NCBI RefSeq assembly: GCF_036053395.1
Contig: NZ_CP107942.1
Span: forward strand, 2,694,501 to 2,758,500
Source of the DNA: Actinoplanes sp. NBC_00393
GTDB lineage: Bacteria; Actinomycetota; Actinomycetes; Mycobacteriales; Micromonosporaceae
DNA length: 64,000 nt
Direction: 5' to 3'
Of this stretch, positions 16,597-26,000 are shown in pieces (position 1 is the first letter of the stretch; each line of letters opens with the position of its first letter). The notes under the pieces are model-generated. The model saw only the letters and a list, made by a program, of their open reading frames with translations, was not told the DNA's origin and did no database searches. Position numbers and translations under genes: made by a program.

Positions 16597-16930
16597 CCAA
16601 AAGGCGCACCTGGACCTGCTGTTCGCGGCGCTCGCCGATCCCGGCCGCCGCACCATGGTCGAGCAGCTCAGCCGCGGTCCCGCGACCGTGACGGAGCTGG
16701 CCGCGCCGCTGTCCATGTCACTGCCCGCGGTCATGCAGCACCTGCGGGTCCTGGAGGGCAGCGGGCTGGTCCGCTCGGAGAAGGTGGGCCGCGTCCGCAC
16801 CTGCCGGGTCAACGCCGCCGCGTTGCGGACGGCCGAGGAGTGGATCGCCGGCCGCCGCACCGAGCTCGCCGCCGGACTCGACCGGCTCGGCGCCTATCTC
16901 GCCCGCGACAATCACGAGGAGAAGTCATGA
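16589..16930 (+). CDS. ArsR family winged-helix regulator
   Basis: 113 residues. The winged helix-turn-helix is complete: LLFAALADPGRRTMVEQL, the recognition region LSMSLPAVMQHLRVLEGSGLV and the wing RSEKVGRVRTCRV. No metal-binding Cys pair is seen, so this belongs to the metal-independent group usually paired with SRPBCC genes. The start is a GTG inside an inverted repeat with no ribosome site, which suggests a leaderless message. The stop overlaps the ATG of the SRPBCC gene (ATGA at 16927-16930), so the pair is translationally coupled. Confidence 0.9.
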   Translation: MLNQKAHLDLLFAALADPGRRTMVEQLSRGPATVTELAAPLSMSLPAVMQHLRVLEGSGLVRSEKVGRVRTCRVNAAALRTAEEWIAGRRTELAAGLDRLGAYLARDNHEEKS

Positions 16931-17382
16931 GCATCGTGCACGAGACGATCGTTCTGGAACGCCGCTACGGCGCGACGCCACAGCGGGTCTTCGGGGCGTT
17001 CGCCGATCCTGCCGTCAAGGCGCAATGGTTCCACGGTCCGGAGAGCTGGCCGACCCAGGGGGAAAGCACCTTCGACTTCCGGGAGGGCGGCCTGGAGACC
17101 AGCGCGTCCGGCCCGCCCGGCGGGGACCTCTGCTACTACACCGCGCGCTACCTCGACATCGTGCCCGACCAGCGGATCATCTTCTGCTACGAGATGTCGC
17201 GCTTCGACCGCCGGATGTCGGTCTCGGTGCAGACCGTCGAACTCTTCGCCGAGGACGGCGGCACCCGGCTGGTGCTGACCGACCAGGGCGCGTACCTGGA
17301 CGGCCTGGACGATCCGCAGCAGCGGCGCAGCGGCATCGAGCCGCAGCTCGACCAACTCGCCAAGGCGCTCACCGACGGCTGA
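16927..17382 (+). CDS. SRPBCC (AHSA1/START-like) domain protein
   Basis: 151 residues with the AHSA1-type helix-grip fold: TIVLERRYGATPQRVFGAFADPAVKAQW at the N-terminus given in two parts as the first strand and helix, then HGPESWPTQG, FDFREGGLE and the C-terminal long helix with QRRSGIEPQLDQLAKAL. Such proteins bind hydrophobic small ligands. The gene is coupled to the ArsR regulator upstream and its last 14 bp overlap the convergent LuxR-type regulator gene. Ligand unknown. Confidence 0.88.
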   Translation: MSIVHETIVLERRYGATPQRVFGAFADPAVKAQWFHGPESWPTQGESTFDFREGGLETSASGPPGGDLCYYTARYLDIVPDQRIIFCYEMSRFDRRMSVSVQTVELFAEDGGTRLVLTDQGAYLDGLDDPQQRRSGIEPQLDQLAKALTDG

Positions 17383-19807
17383 GCAGACCGCGTGCGGCCG
17401 CGGTGATCACCGCTTCGCGCCGCCGCGTCGCGCCCAGCTTGCGGTAGATCGACCGCAGGTGCGCCCTGACCGTGTTGATCGAGACGCCCAGTGCCTCGGC
17501 GATCTCGTGCGCGGTGAGCACCGACGGCAGGAACTGCAGCACCTCGAGTTCGCGTTCGCTCAGCGGCTCGAGCAGGGCCTGTTGCGGCTCCGGCTTGCGG
17601 AGGTGTCCGGCGCCGAGCGCCCGGAAGGGGCGGTGCACCCCTTCCGGCTCGGCCAGCGCGACGGCTTCGGCAGCGGCCGCCTCGCTGCGGGCTGTGTCGC
17701 CGCGCTTCTCCGCCGCCAGCGCGAGCGCGATCAGGGCGGTGACCGCGCTGATCCGATCGGCGCCGGCGGCGGCCCGATACAGGAGGTCCTCCCCGCCGTC
17801 CTGGTCACCGAGGGCGAGGCGTGCCCGCCCGAGAACGACCATCTCGTGCGAGGACGGCCGGGCCACCTTGCCGAGCCGTTGCACCACGCGGACAGGCTGG
17901 TCGGCGAGCAGGTCGATCTCCGCCTCCACCGCGTCCAGCCAGCGGACGACCAGGGGCGCCCGCAGCGACGGGACGACCTCCTCCCGCGCCTGGCGCAACG
18001 CGGCCGTGGCCGCCGGATGATCACCGGCCGCGATCGCCAGGTGGGCACGGACCAGCAGTGACACGACGGCGAACGTGGCCTCCGGCGGTTCGGCCTCCGA
18101 ACGCCGGGCGTTGTGCAGCAGCGCCTGCGCCTCGGCGAGGTGGTCACGTTCCACCGCCGCCAATGCCAGGGTGAGGTGGGCGGCGGTGGCCTGCACGGCG
18201 CCGATGGCGTCGAGTCGTTCGGTCTGTTGCTGTGCCGCGGACGCCAGCCGCTCGGCCTCGCGCAGGGACCCGTCGAAGTAGGCGAGCAACGCCAGGTGGC
18301 CCTGCGCGTTGGCTGCGGTCAGCGGCATGCCGAGCTGTTCGGCCTCGGTCAGGCCGTCCAGCAGGTGCCGGCGCGCGTCTTCGATCTGCAACGTCCAGAC
18401 CAGAGCCATTCCTTTGTTGATCTTCGCGACGGCGCGGATCTGCGCGCTGATCGGCAGCGCGCGCGGGTCGAGGTCGCGCATCCGGTCGAGGATGCGGGTG
18501 GTGGCCGTGACCATGGCGGGTATGTCACCGGTCATCCGCATCACGGAGCCCACCTCGATGATGTCCAGCATGGTCTCGACGGCGAGCCGTTCGTCCGGCT
18601 TGCGTTCGGCCAGCAGCTCGCGGGCCCGGTCGAGCAGCATCGGCACGGCCCGGAAGTCGCCGTTGAGCAGCACGCGCATCGCTGCGCAGACGACGAACTC
18701 CGCGGTACTGAAGATCAGCTCCGCCGGTATCCGCTCGATCGCCTCGGCGAAGACCTGCCGGTGCGGCGAGAGGCTCAGCCCCGGCGCCACGGTGACGACC
18801 AGGCGGCTCAGGAAATCCCAGTCCCCGGCGTCAGCCGCGTGTCGCAGCGCCTCGGGAGCCATGCGTTGCCCGGCATACCAGCGGGCAGCCCGGGCATGCA
18901 GCTGCGCCACATCCTCGGGCGTCTCCCGCTCCAGCATCCGGCGCGCCTGCGCCCGCAACTGCCCGTGATAGCGGTCCCCGGTGACCAGACCGGTGTCCCG
19001 GCGCAGGCCGGCCAGCATCTGCCGGCCGCCGGTGGCTGCGGTCAGGGCGTCGGCGAGTTCCGCAGGCAGCTCGTCGACGATGCTGGTCTGCATCAGGAAC
19101 CGGCGCACCGGCGCGCTCAGCTCCGCGATCACCTCACGGGACAGGTAGTCACCGATCACCTCGCCCGGCTCGGCGTCATGGGCGCCGGCCGCCAGGCGCA
19201 GGGCCACCGGCCATCCCTCGGCCAGGCCGGCGGCGACGGACGGTTCCGTGGCCGGTTTGAGCAGGTCGAGCAGCGCGGCTGTCTCCCCGTCGTCGAAACG
19301 CAGGGTGTCGGCGTCGAGCTCCACCAGCTCGCCCGCAGCGCGGGACACCTTCAAGGGCAGACCCGGCAGCGTACGGCTGAGCAGCACAAACCGCAGACCC
19401 GGCGGCTGCCGTCGGACCAGCCCGGCGAGCACCCGCAGCGCCGGCGACCCGACCACGGCGTGCAGGTCGTCGAGGACCAGCAGCACGGGACGGCGGAACC
19501 CGGTGGCGAGCCGGCGCAGCTGAACCTCGCCGGTGACGTGCGCGAACCGGCCGGGCGCCGCGGACGGCGGGAACGCCGCTCGCAGCGCCGCCGCGGCGTC
19601 CGTGCAGAACGCCGGCACGCTCCGGTGCCGGTGACGGAGCGTCAGCCAGGCCACCGGTGAAGGCCTCCTGGCGGCCCATCCGGCGACCAGCGCGGTCTTT
19701 CCCCAACCGGGTCCGGCGCGGAGCAAAGTCACGGCGCGGGCCGCGCCCTCGTCGAGCCGGTCGTGCAGGCGCGGGCGAATCAGGTGGGGCTCCGCCGGCG
19801 AATGCAT
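17369..19807 (-). CDS. MalT/LAL-type LuxR family regulator
   Basis: 812 residues. The N-terminus has Walker A AGPGWGKT (31-38) and Walker B LLVLDDLHAVVG, typical of the MalT STAND ATPase. The middle is helical and TPR-like. The C-terminus is a LuxR helix-turn-helix: LSERELEVLQFLPSVLTAHEIAEALG, then VSINTVRAHLRSIYRKLGA. It is a complete ATP-dependent transcription activator. The gene converges on the SRPBCC gene with a 14-bp overlap. Its ATG at 19807 was kept because the arm-domain pattern HLIRPRLHDRLD begins there. The inducer is unknown. Confidence 0.92.
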   Translation of the reverse strand: MHSPAEPHLIRPRLHDRLDEGAARAVTLLRAGPGWGKTALVAGWAARRPSPVAWLTLRHRHRSVPAFCTDAAAALRAAFPPSAAPGRFAHVTGEVQLRRLATGFRRPVLLVLDDLHAVVGSPALRVLAGLVRRQPPGLRFVLLSRTLPGLPLKVSRAAGELVELDADTLRFDDGETAALLDLLKPATEPSVAAGLAEGWPVALRLAAGAHDAEPGEVIGDYLSREVIAELSAPVRRFLMQTSIVDELPAELADALTAATGGRQMLAGLRRDTGLVTGDRYHGQLRAQARRMLERETPEDVAQLHARAARWYAGQRMAPEALRHAADAGDWDFLSRLVVTVAPGLSLSPHRQVFAEAIERIPAELIFSTAEFVVCAAMRVLLNGDFRAVPMLLDRARELLAERKPDERLAVETMLDIIEVGSVMRMTGDIPAMVTATTRILDRMRDLDPRALPISAQIRAVAKINKGMALVWTLQIEDARRHLLDGLTEAEQLGMPLTAANAQGHLALLAYFDGSLREAERLASAAQQQTERLDAIGAVQATAAHLTLALAAVERDHLAEAQALLHNARRSEAEPPEATFAVVSLLVRAHLAIAAGDHPAATAALRQAREEVVPSLRAPLVVRWLDAVEAEIDLLADQPVRVVQRLGKVARPSSHEMVVLGRARLALGDQDGGEDLLYRAAAGADRISAVTALIALALAAEKRGDTARSEAAAAEAVALAEPEGVHRPFRALGAGHLRKPEPQQALLEPLSERELEVLQFLPSVLTAHEIAEALGVSINTVRAHLRSIYRKLGATRRREAVITAAARGLLSRR

Positions 19808-19909
19808 CCTGTCACCCCGTCATCGATCGGGACGCGAAAGCCCATCCTTGCATTGATGCAGGTCAGATGCCGTCGCCTAGGTGACACACAAGATCGACGT
19901 GTCGCGGGC

Positions 19910-20546
19910 TCAGCGATCGTCGGCGGGGTTGCGGTGCGTGACGTCGTGCGGGAAGTGCAGACGTACCGTGGTGGTGCTCCTGGTGGTGTGGCTGGTGACG
20001 GCGTCGGCGAGCTGGGCGGGGAGGAACCGGCGGAACGTCTCGTAGGCGAACCCCAGCCGCTGGTAGAGAGCGCGCGGATCGCCCCATTCCAGCCGGTCCG
20101 TGCCGCTGCGAATCCGTCCCGGTCACCACCAGGCCGTCCCCAGCGGTCAGCCCGCAGATTTCGATCACCCGCAGGACCACCGGTGAACAGGTCAACCGCA
20201 GCGGCCCGCCGGCGTCGCGGCCGGCCAGCAGCACCCGGACCCCCGCAGCCCCGCAGTAGCTCACCGCCGTCAGATGCCCTACCGTGACCGGTGCCACTGC
20301 GCGAAGATGCCATCCGTTCGGGTGCTTCCTGCCGGCGAGGGACCGGGGCGCGGGACGGGAGGCGCTTCAGCATCGGGCGCGAAGACGCGAGCCCGGCTCG
20401 ACCGGCACGGTGAACGGTTCGCGCAGACGCTGCATCGCCGCTGGACTGCGATCGTGGGCCCGGGGTGGCGGCAGCGGCTCGCCGGGCACCGGCGAACGGA
20501 ACAGCCCGCCCGGGGCTCGGAGGGCTGAGGATTCGTTCGAAGGCAT
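19910..20546 (-). pseudogene. STAS-domain (anti-sigma antagonist-like) gene, interrupted
   Basis: A good start (AAGGAG, 8 bp before ATG 20546) opens a frame ending at TGA 20367-20369 after 59 codons; its last part, FTVPVEPGSRLRA, looks like the first STAS strand. The same frame continues after the stop with SLAGRKHPNGWHLRAVAPV, then AAGVRVLLAG and PLRLTCSPVVLRVIEICGL, the second half of a STAS domain. Farther down, sense moves to another frame (DPRALYQRLGFAYETFRRFL), ending at 19910. A single in-frame stop thus splits the domain, and a later frameshift is also likely. Confidence 0.6.
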
Positions 20547-20637
20547 CGCGACAGCTCCTTGCTGGTTCGTCGTTGGTGTCGCTATTGCCCGTATTCGCCG
20601 AGTGTTATGCCCGTTTTGTGGTGGATATGTACCGACA

Positions 20638-20800
20638 TCGGCTCGGACGGATCGCCGCGGTGTTGTTCAACGCCGGTCGAGGACAACGGGCCCGGCGTGC
20701 CGGAGGAGTTCCGGGCCGGCCACGGCAGCATCCGGCACGAACCGCACCCGGCCGGCGGATCCGTCGTCCTCCTGCTGAGGCAACCGGCGGCCGCCCTCCC
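20638..20800 (+). pseudogene. Remnant of a sensor histidine kinase ATPase domain
   Basis: In one frame RIAAVLFNA recalls the N-box approach of HATPase_c. One base out of frame it is followed by VEDNGPGVPEEFRA (G1 box), then directly by GHGSIRHEPHPAGGSVVLLL, the last strand of the same domain. The G2/F region and the part between N and G1 are missing, so at least two deletions have occurred. It ends next to the convergent MMPL gene. Confidence 0.45.
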
Positions 20801-20806
20801 GGGTGA

Positions 20807-22891
20807 TCAGCGCAGCGCGTCGATTCGCGCGTGCAGCCGCTGCAGGGGCGCCGGCGCCCACCAGTTCCACTGGCCGAGCAGGCTCATCAGCGCCGGCAGC
20901 AGCAGGCCGCGGACGACCGTGACGTCGAGCAGCAGCGCCACCGCCATCGCGAAACCGATCTCCTTGACCGCGGTCAGTTCGCCGAGCAGGAAGCCGAGGA
21001 ACACCACACCGATGCACAGCGCGGCAGCAGTGACCACCGGCCCGGACTTCTCGATGCCGGCGCGGACCGCGTGGTCGCCCGGGAGCTGGTCCCACTCCTC
21101 CTTGATCCGGGCGAGCAGGAACACCTCGTAGTCCATCGAGAGCGCGAAGACGAACACGAACAGCAGCACGGGTGTGGTGACGTCGATCGCGCCCCACGAG
21201 TCGACGCCGAACAGCGCGTCGCCGACACCCCACTGGAACACCACGACCAGCGCGCCCAGCGTGGCGAGCAGGGTGAGCGCGTTCATCAGCAGCGCCTTGA
21301 CCGGCACCACCAGCGAACCGGTCAGCACGAACAGCAGCACCGCCGCGGACAGCACGACGATCAGCAGCGCGATCGGGAACCGGCCGGCCACCGAGTCGCG
21401 GTAGTCGGCCAACTCCGCGGCGGCGCCCCCGACGAGCACCGGAAACGGCGGGTCCAGCGCCCGGATCGCGGGCACGACGTCTCGCGAGGTCTCCGGCGTG
21501 ACGTCGATGACGGCCACCGGGGCGGCGATGTCGGGCCGCGGCTCCACCCGCAGCACGCCGTCCAGGGTGTTGAGCGCGTTCATGAAGTCGCGGACCTCGG
21601 CGCCGGCCGGGTCCGCGTCGACCGCCACGACGATCGGGTCCGGCTGGCCGCCGCTGAAGTCGCGCTGCACCGCCTCGTGCAGCCGGCGGGCCTCGGCTGA
21701 GGCGGGCAGCGCGCGGGCGTCGGAGTTCTGCAGGTTGACCGCGAACAGGAACGGCGCCGACAGCACGAGCAGACCGGCCACGACGCCGAACGCGACCGGC
21801 CCCGGCCGGCCCTGCGCGAACACGGCGAGCCGCACCAGCAGGCCGGGGCCGGGCCTGGCAGGGCGGGATCGAGGGATGCGGCGGTGCGCTGCGGCGATCA
21901 GCGCGGGTACGACGGTCAGGCCGCAAACCGTCGCCAGCAGCGCCACGATCGCGCCGCCGAGCGCCATCGCACCGAGCAGCGGTTCGGCGAACACCGCCAG
22001 CCCGGCCATCGCCGCGGCAACCGCGAGCCCGGCGATCAGCACGGTACGGCCGGCGGTCGCGCTGGTCCGCGCGAGCAGGTCCGCGGCCGGGGCGTCCGGG
22101 TCGGCATCGCGTTCCTCCCGGTACCGGCCGATCATCAGCAGCGCGTAGTCGACGGCGAGCCCGATCCCGAGCAGGGTGACCACGTTGACGGTGAACTCGC
22201 TGACCCCGGTGAGCGCGGTCAGCCCGAACAGGCCGAGCAACGTCACTGCCACGGTGACCAGCGCGGCAGCCAGTGGGATCGTGCCGGCCACGAAGCCGCC
22301 GAGAACCAGCACCAGCACGACCAGCAGGACGGCGAGCGCCACCGACTCGCCGACGGCCGCGTCCGCGATGGCCTGGTCGGCGAACGCGCGCTCCGCGAGC
22401 TTCTCGCCGCCGACCAGCACCTCGGGCGCATCGATGCGGTGCAAGGCGTCCGCGACCGCATCCTCCACCCGCTCGCGCCGGTCCTCCGGCAGCCCGCGCT
22501 CCAGCTCGACCCGGATCAGCGAACTCCGGTTATCGGCGCCGATCCGCCCGCCCGGCGAGCCGTACAGATCGTCGACCTCCGCGACGCCGTCCATCCCACG
22601 GATCCCGGCGGTGACCGCCGTGATGTCGGCGACCAGCTCCGGATCCCACACCTCGCGGCCACCGACCACGGCGACGACCGTCGGACCCTCGGGCGCCACC
22701 TGCTGGATGCGCCGTTCCGCGAGCTGGGACTCGGCATCCGGCCGCAGGCTGTCGGTGGTGCCGAGCCGGTCGAAGATCTGGCCACCGAAGATCAGCCCGG
22801 CGACGGCCAGGACGGCCCAGGCGCCGAGGACTGGCCACCGCCGGCGGGCACACGAACGGCCGAGAGCGCTCAACATCACGGGGGCATGCAA
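20807..22891 (-). CDS. MMPL family (RND-type) membrane exporter
   Basis: 694 residues, typical of actinobacterial MmpL-like transporters of about 700 residues. One N-terminal helix (WPVLGAWAVLAVAGLIFGG) precedes a periplasmic domain, then a block of five helices with GIGLAVDYALLMIGRYREE, a second outer domain and a second helix block with FALSMDYEVFLLARIKEEW. The two Asp-Tyr motifs (GLAVDYALL and ALSMDYEVF) are the proton-relay residues of the family. It probably exports a lipid or hydrophobic compound by proton antiport. No operon partner is intact; decayed STAS and kinase genes lie downstream. Confidence 0.93.
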   Translation of the reverse strand: MHAPVMLSALGRSCARRRWPVLGAWAVLAVAGLIFGGQIFDRLGTTDSLRPDAESQLAERRIQQVAPEGPTVVAVVGGREVWDPELVADITAVTAGIRGMDGVAEVDDLYGSPGGRIGADNRSSLIRVELERGLPEDRRERVEDAVADALHRIDAPEVLVGGEKLAERAFADQAIADAAVGESVALAVLLVVLVLVLGGFVAGTIPLAAALVTVAVTLLGLFGLTALTGVSEFTVNVVTLLGIGLAVDYALLMIGRYREERDADPDAPAADLLARTSATAGRTVLIAGLAVAAAMAGLAVFAEPLLGAMALGGAIVALLATVCGLTVVPALIAAAHRRIPRSRPARPGPGLLVRLAVFAQGRPGPVAFGVVAGLLVLSAPFLFAVNLQNSDARALPASAEARRLHEAVQRDFSGGQPDPIVVAVDADPAGAEVRDFMNALNTLDGVLRVEPRPDIAAPVAVIDVTPETSRDVVPAIRALDPPFPVLVGGAAAELADYRDSVAGRFPIALLIVVLSAAVLLFVLTGSLVVPVKALLMNALTLLATLGALVVVFQWGVGDALFGVDSWGAIDVTTPVLLFVFVFALSMDYEVFLLARIKEEWDQLPGDHAVRAGIEKSGPVVTAAALCIGVVFLGFLLGELTAVKEIGFAMAVALLLDVTVVRGLLLPALMSLLGQWNWWAPAPLQRLHARIDALR

Positions 22892-23086
22892 ACACCTTCG
22901 GGGTACGGGACGCCAGCCATCGACCGTCGTGCATCCTCCGGACGGGCGGCCAGTTCTGGCCGGTCGGGCGGCGGTCGAGTCGGTCAGCCGACGCCCGAGT
23001 GACTCGGTGTCCTATTAGGATCCCTCAATATTCGGCATGAGTGATGGATCCGCGTCCCGCTCCGCCGCATGGGGGAGGGGGCTGCC

Positions 23087-26000
23087 GTGCTTCGGCGTAC
23101 GCTCAGTGGGTTTGTCGCGTTCTTGACCTTGGTCGCGATGTCGTCGTTCGTGAGCTCGCAGCCCGCGACCGCGGTCGCGCTGCCGACCGGCTTCCAGGAG
23201 CAGATCGTCTTCAGCGGGCTCAGCTCGCCGGTCGATCTCGAGTTCGCGCCGGACGGGCGCGTCTTCGTCGCCGAGAAGGGCGGCCGGATCAAGGTCTTCG
23301 ACGACCTCGCCGACACCAGCGCGACGGTGTTCGCCGACCTGTCGGCCAACGTGCACAACCAGTGGGACCGCGGCCTGCTCGGCATGACCCTGGCGCCGAG
23401 CTTCCCGGCCGACCCGTATGTCTACGTGCTGTACACCTACGACGCGCCGCCCGGTCAGACCGCCCCGGTGTGGAACGATGTCTGCGCGAGCGCGAACAAC
23501 GGGCGCTGCGTGGTCACCGGCCGGCTCGCCCGGCTGCGCGCCGACGGCAACACGATGACCGGCAGCGAGCAGGTGCTGCTGCACGACTGGTGCCAGCAGT
23601 TCCCCAGCCACTCCATCGGCGACATCGCCTTCGGCGCCGACGGGATGCTGTACGTCGCCGCCGGGGACGGCGCCAGCTTCAGCGCGGTCGACTACGGCCA
23701 GTATCCCGCCGGCGCGCCGACCAACCCGTGTTCCGACCCGCCCAACGAGGGCGGGGCGCTGCGGGCCCAGGACATGCGTACCACGGGCGACCCGACCCAG
23801 CTGGACGGCACGCTGCTGCGGCTGGACCCGGCCACCGGCGCGGCCGCCGCCGGCAACCCGAACATCGGCGCCGCCGACCCGAACATCCGGCGGATCGTCG
23901 CCAACGGGCTGCGCAACCCGTACCGGATCACCATGCGACCGGGCACCAACGAGACCTGGATCTCCGACACCGGCTGGACCACCTGGGAGGAGGTCAACCG
24001 GGTCGTCGACCCGACCGCGGGCGTGACCAACTTCGGCTGGCCCTGCTGGGAGGGCAACGCGCGGCAACCCGGTTACGACGGCGCCAACCTGCCGATCTGC
24101 GAGAACCTTTACACCCAGCCGTCGGGTACGCACACCCAGCCCTTCGTCGCCTGGAACCACTCCAGCAAGCTGATCGCGGGGGAGGCCTGCCCGACCGGAA
24201 GCTCGTCGTCGACGGGTGTGGCGTTCTACCCGACAGCCGGCGGTCCCTACCCGGCCGCGTACCACGGCGCGATCTTCTTCGCCGACTACTCCCGCCGGTG
24301 CATCTGGGCGTCGCTGCCGTCCGCGCCGGGCGGCCTGCCGAACGCGGCGAACCTGCAGACGTTCATCTCCGACGCCGCCGCCCCGGTCGACCTCGAGGTC
24401 GGTCCCGGCGGCGAGCTGTACTACGCCGACCTGGGCGGCGGCACCATCCGCCGGGTGCGCTACTTCCCGGGCAACCAGCCGCCGAGCGCCGTCATCGACG
24501 CGTCACCGACGCAGGGCCCGGCGCCGCTGACCGTCACGTTCAACGGCGCCGGCTCCACCGACCCCGACCCGGCCGACGAGGGCCGCCTGCGCTACGCCTG
24601 GGACTTCACCGACGACGGGGTGACCGACTCCACCGCGGCGGCGCCGACGTTCACCTACCCGGTGACGGGGTCGTACACCGCGCGGCTGACGGTGACCGAC
24701 ACGCTGAACGCGACCGGCACCAGCACGATCGCCGTCACGCCCGGCAACGAGGCGCCGAGCGCGGTGATCGACACGCCGGTCGCGACCACGACCTGGAAGG
24801 TCGGCGACACGATCGCCTTCTCCGGCCACGCCACCGACCCGCAGCAGGGCGACCTTCCCGCGTCGCGGCTCGACTGGGGCCTGGTCATGCACCACTGCTC
24901 GGCGCCGGAGAGCTGCCACGAGCACGCGATCCGCACCTGGAACGGGGTGGCGTCCGGGTCGTTCGAGGCACCCGACCACGAGTACCCGTCGTATCTGGAA
25001 CTCAAGCTGGTGGCCACCGACCAGGAAGGCCTGACGCACACCGTGGCGCGCCGGCTCGACCCGGAGACGGTGGACCTCACGTTCAACACCGTGCCGTCCG
25101 GACTCCAGCTCACCGTCGGCTCGGCGTCGGGGACCACGCCGTTCACGCGTACCGTGATCCAGGGCTCGACCAACTCGGTGTCCGCGCCGTCGCCGCAGGG
25201 ATCCTCGACGTTCACGTCGTGGTCCGACGGCGGGGCGCAGACCCACGTGATCACCGCGCCCACGGCGGCGACCACCTACACCGCCACCTACGCGGTTGCC
25301 CCGGCGCCGCAGCGGATCGGCTACACCCAGGTCGGAGCCTCGCTGGACACCGGCGCCGCGAACCACATGAACGGCTCCCGGTTCGTCACCGGCTCCAGCG
25401 CGGCCACGGTCAACTCCATGTCGGTGTACGCCAAGGGCGTGCAGGCCGCGCCGAACAACCAGTACCAGCTGGCCATCTACGCCGACGCGAACGGCTCACC
25501 CGGCGCCCGGGTGGCGAGCAGCACGTCGGGAACGCTGGCCGCCAACGCGTGGAACACCCGGCCGATCAGCGCCGCTCTCGCCGCCAATACGGCGTACTGG
25601 CTGATGTACAACACCAACGGCGACAACAACCTCAGCTACGACGCGGGCACCGCCAACCAGGGCGCGTGGAGCACCGCCGGCACGCCGTTCGGCACCTGGC
25701 CGGCGACGTTCGGCACGTCCAGCCGGTGGAACGCCAAGTTCTCCCTCTACGCCACCACCGGCCCGGACACCGGCGCGCCGACGGTGACCTCGACGACCCC
25801 GGCCGGCGGGGCCACCGGAGTCGCGCTGAATGCGCCGATCACCGTACGGTTCAGCGAGAGCCTGGCGGCCGGCACCGTCACACCGGCGAACCTGGAACTC
25901 CGCGGCCCCGGCGGCACCCTGGTCAACCGGTCGGTCGCCTATGACGCGGCCGGCCAGGCGGCGACGATCACGCCGTCGGCCGCGCTGACCGCCGCCACCC

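Noticed and set aside
18113..19660. A 515-codon plus-strand frame over the MalT-like regulator
   Set aside because: Low-complexity Gln/Arg/Gly product; the minus strand shows Walker and LuxR motifs.
23041..25944. A 967-codon frame overlapping the sugar-dehydrogenase-like gene in another phase
   Set aside because: Arg/His/Pro-rich product; the other phase has a signal peptide and recognisable propeller, PKD and Ig domains.
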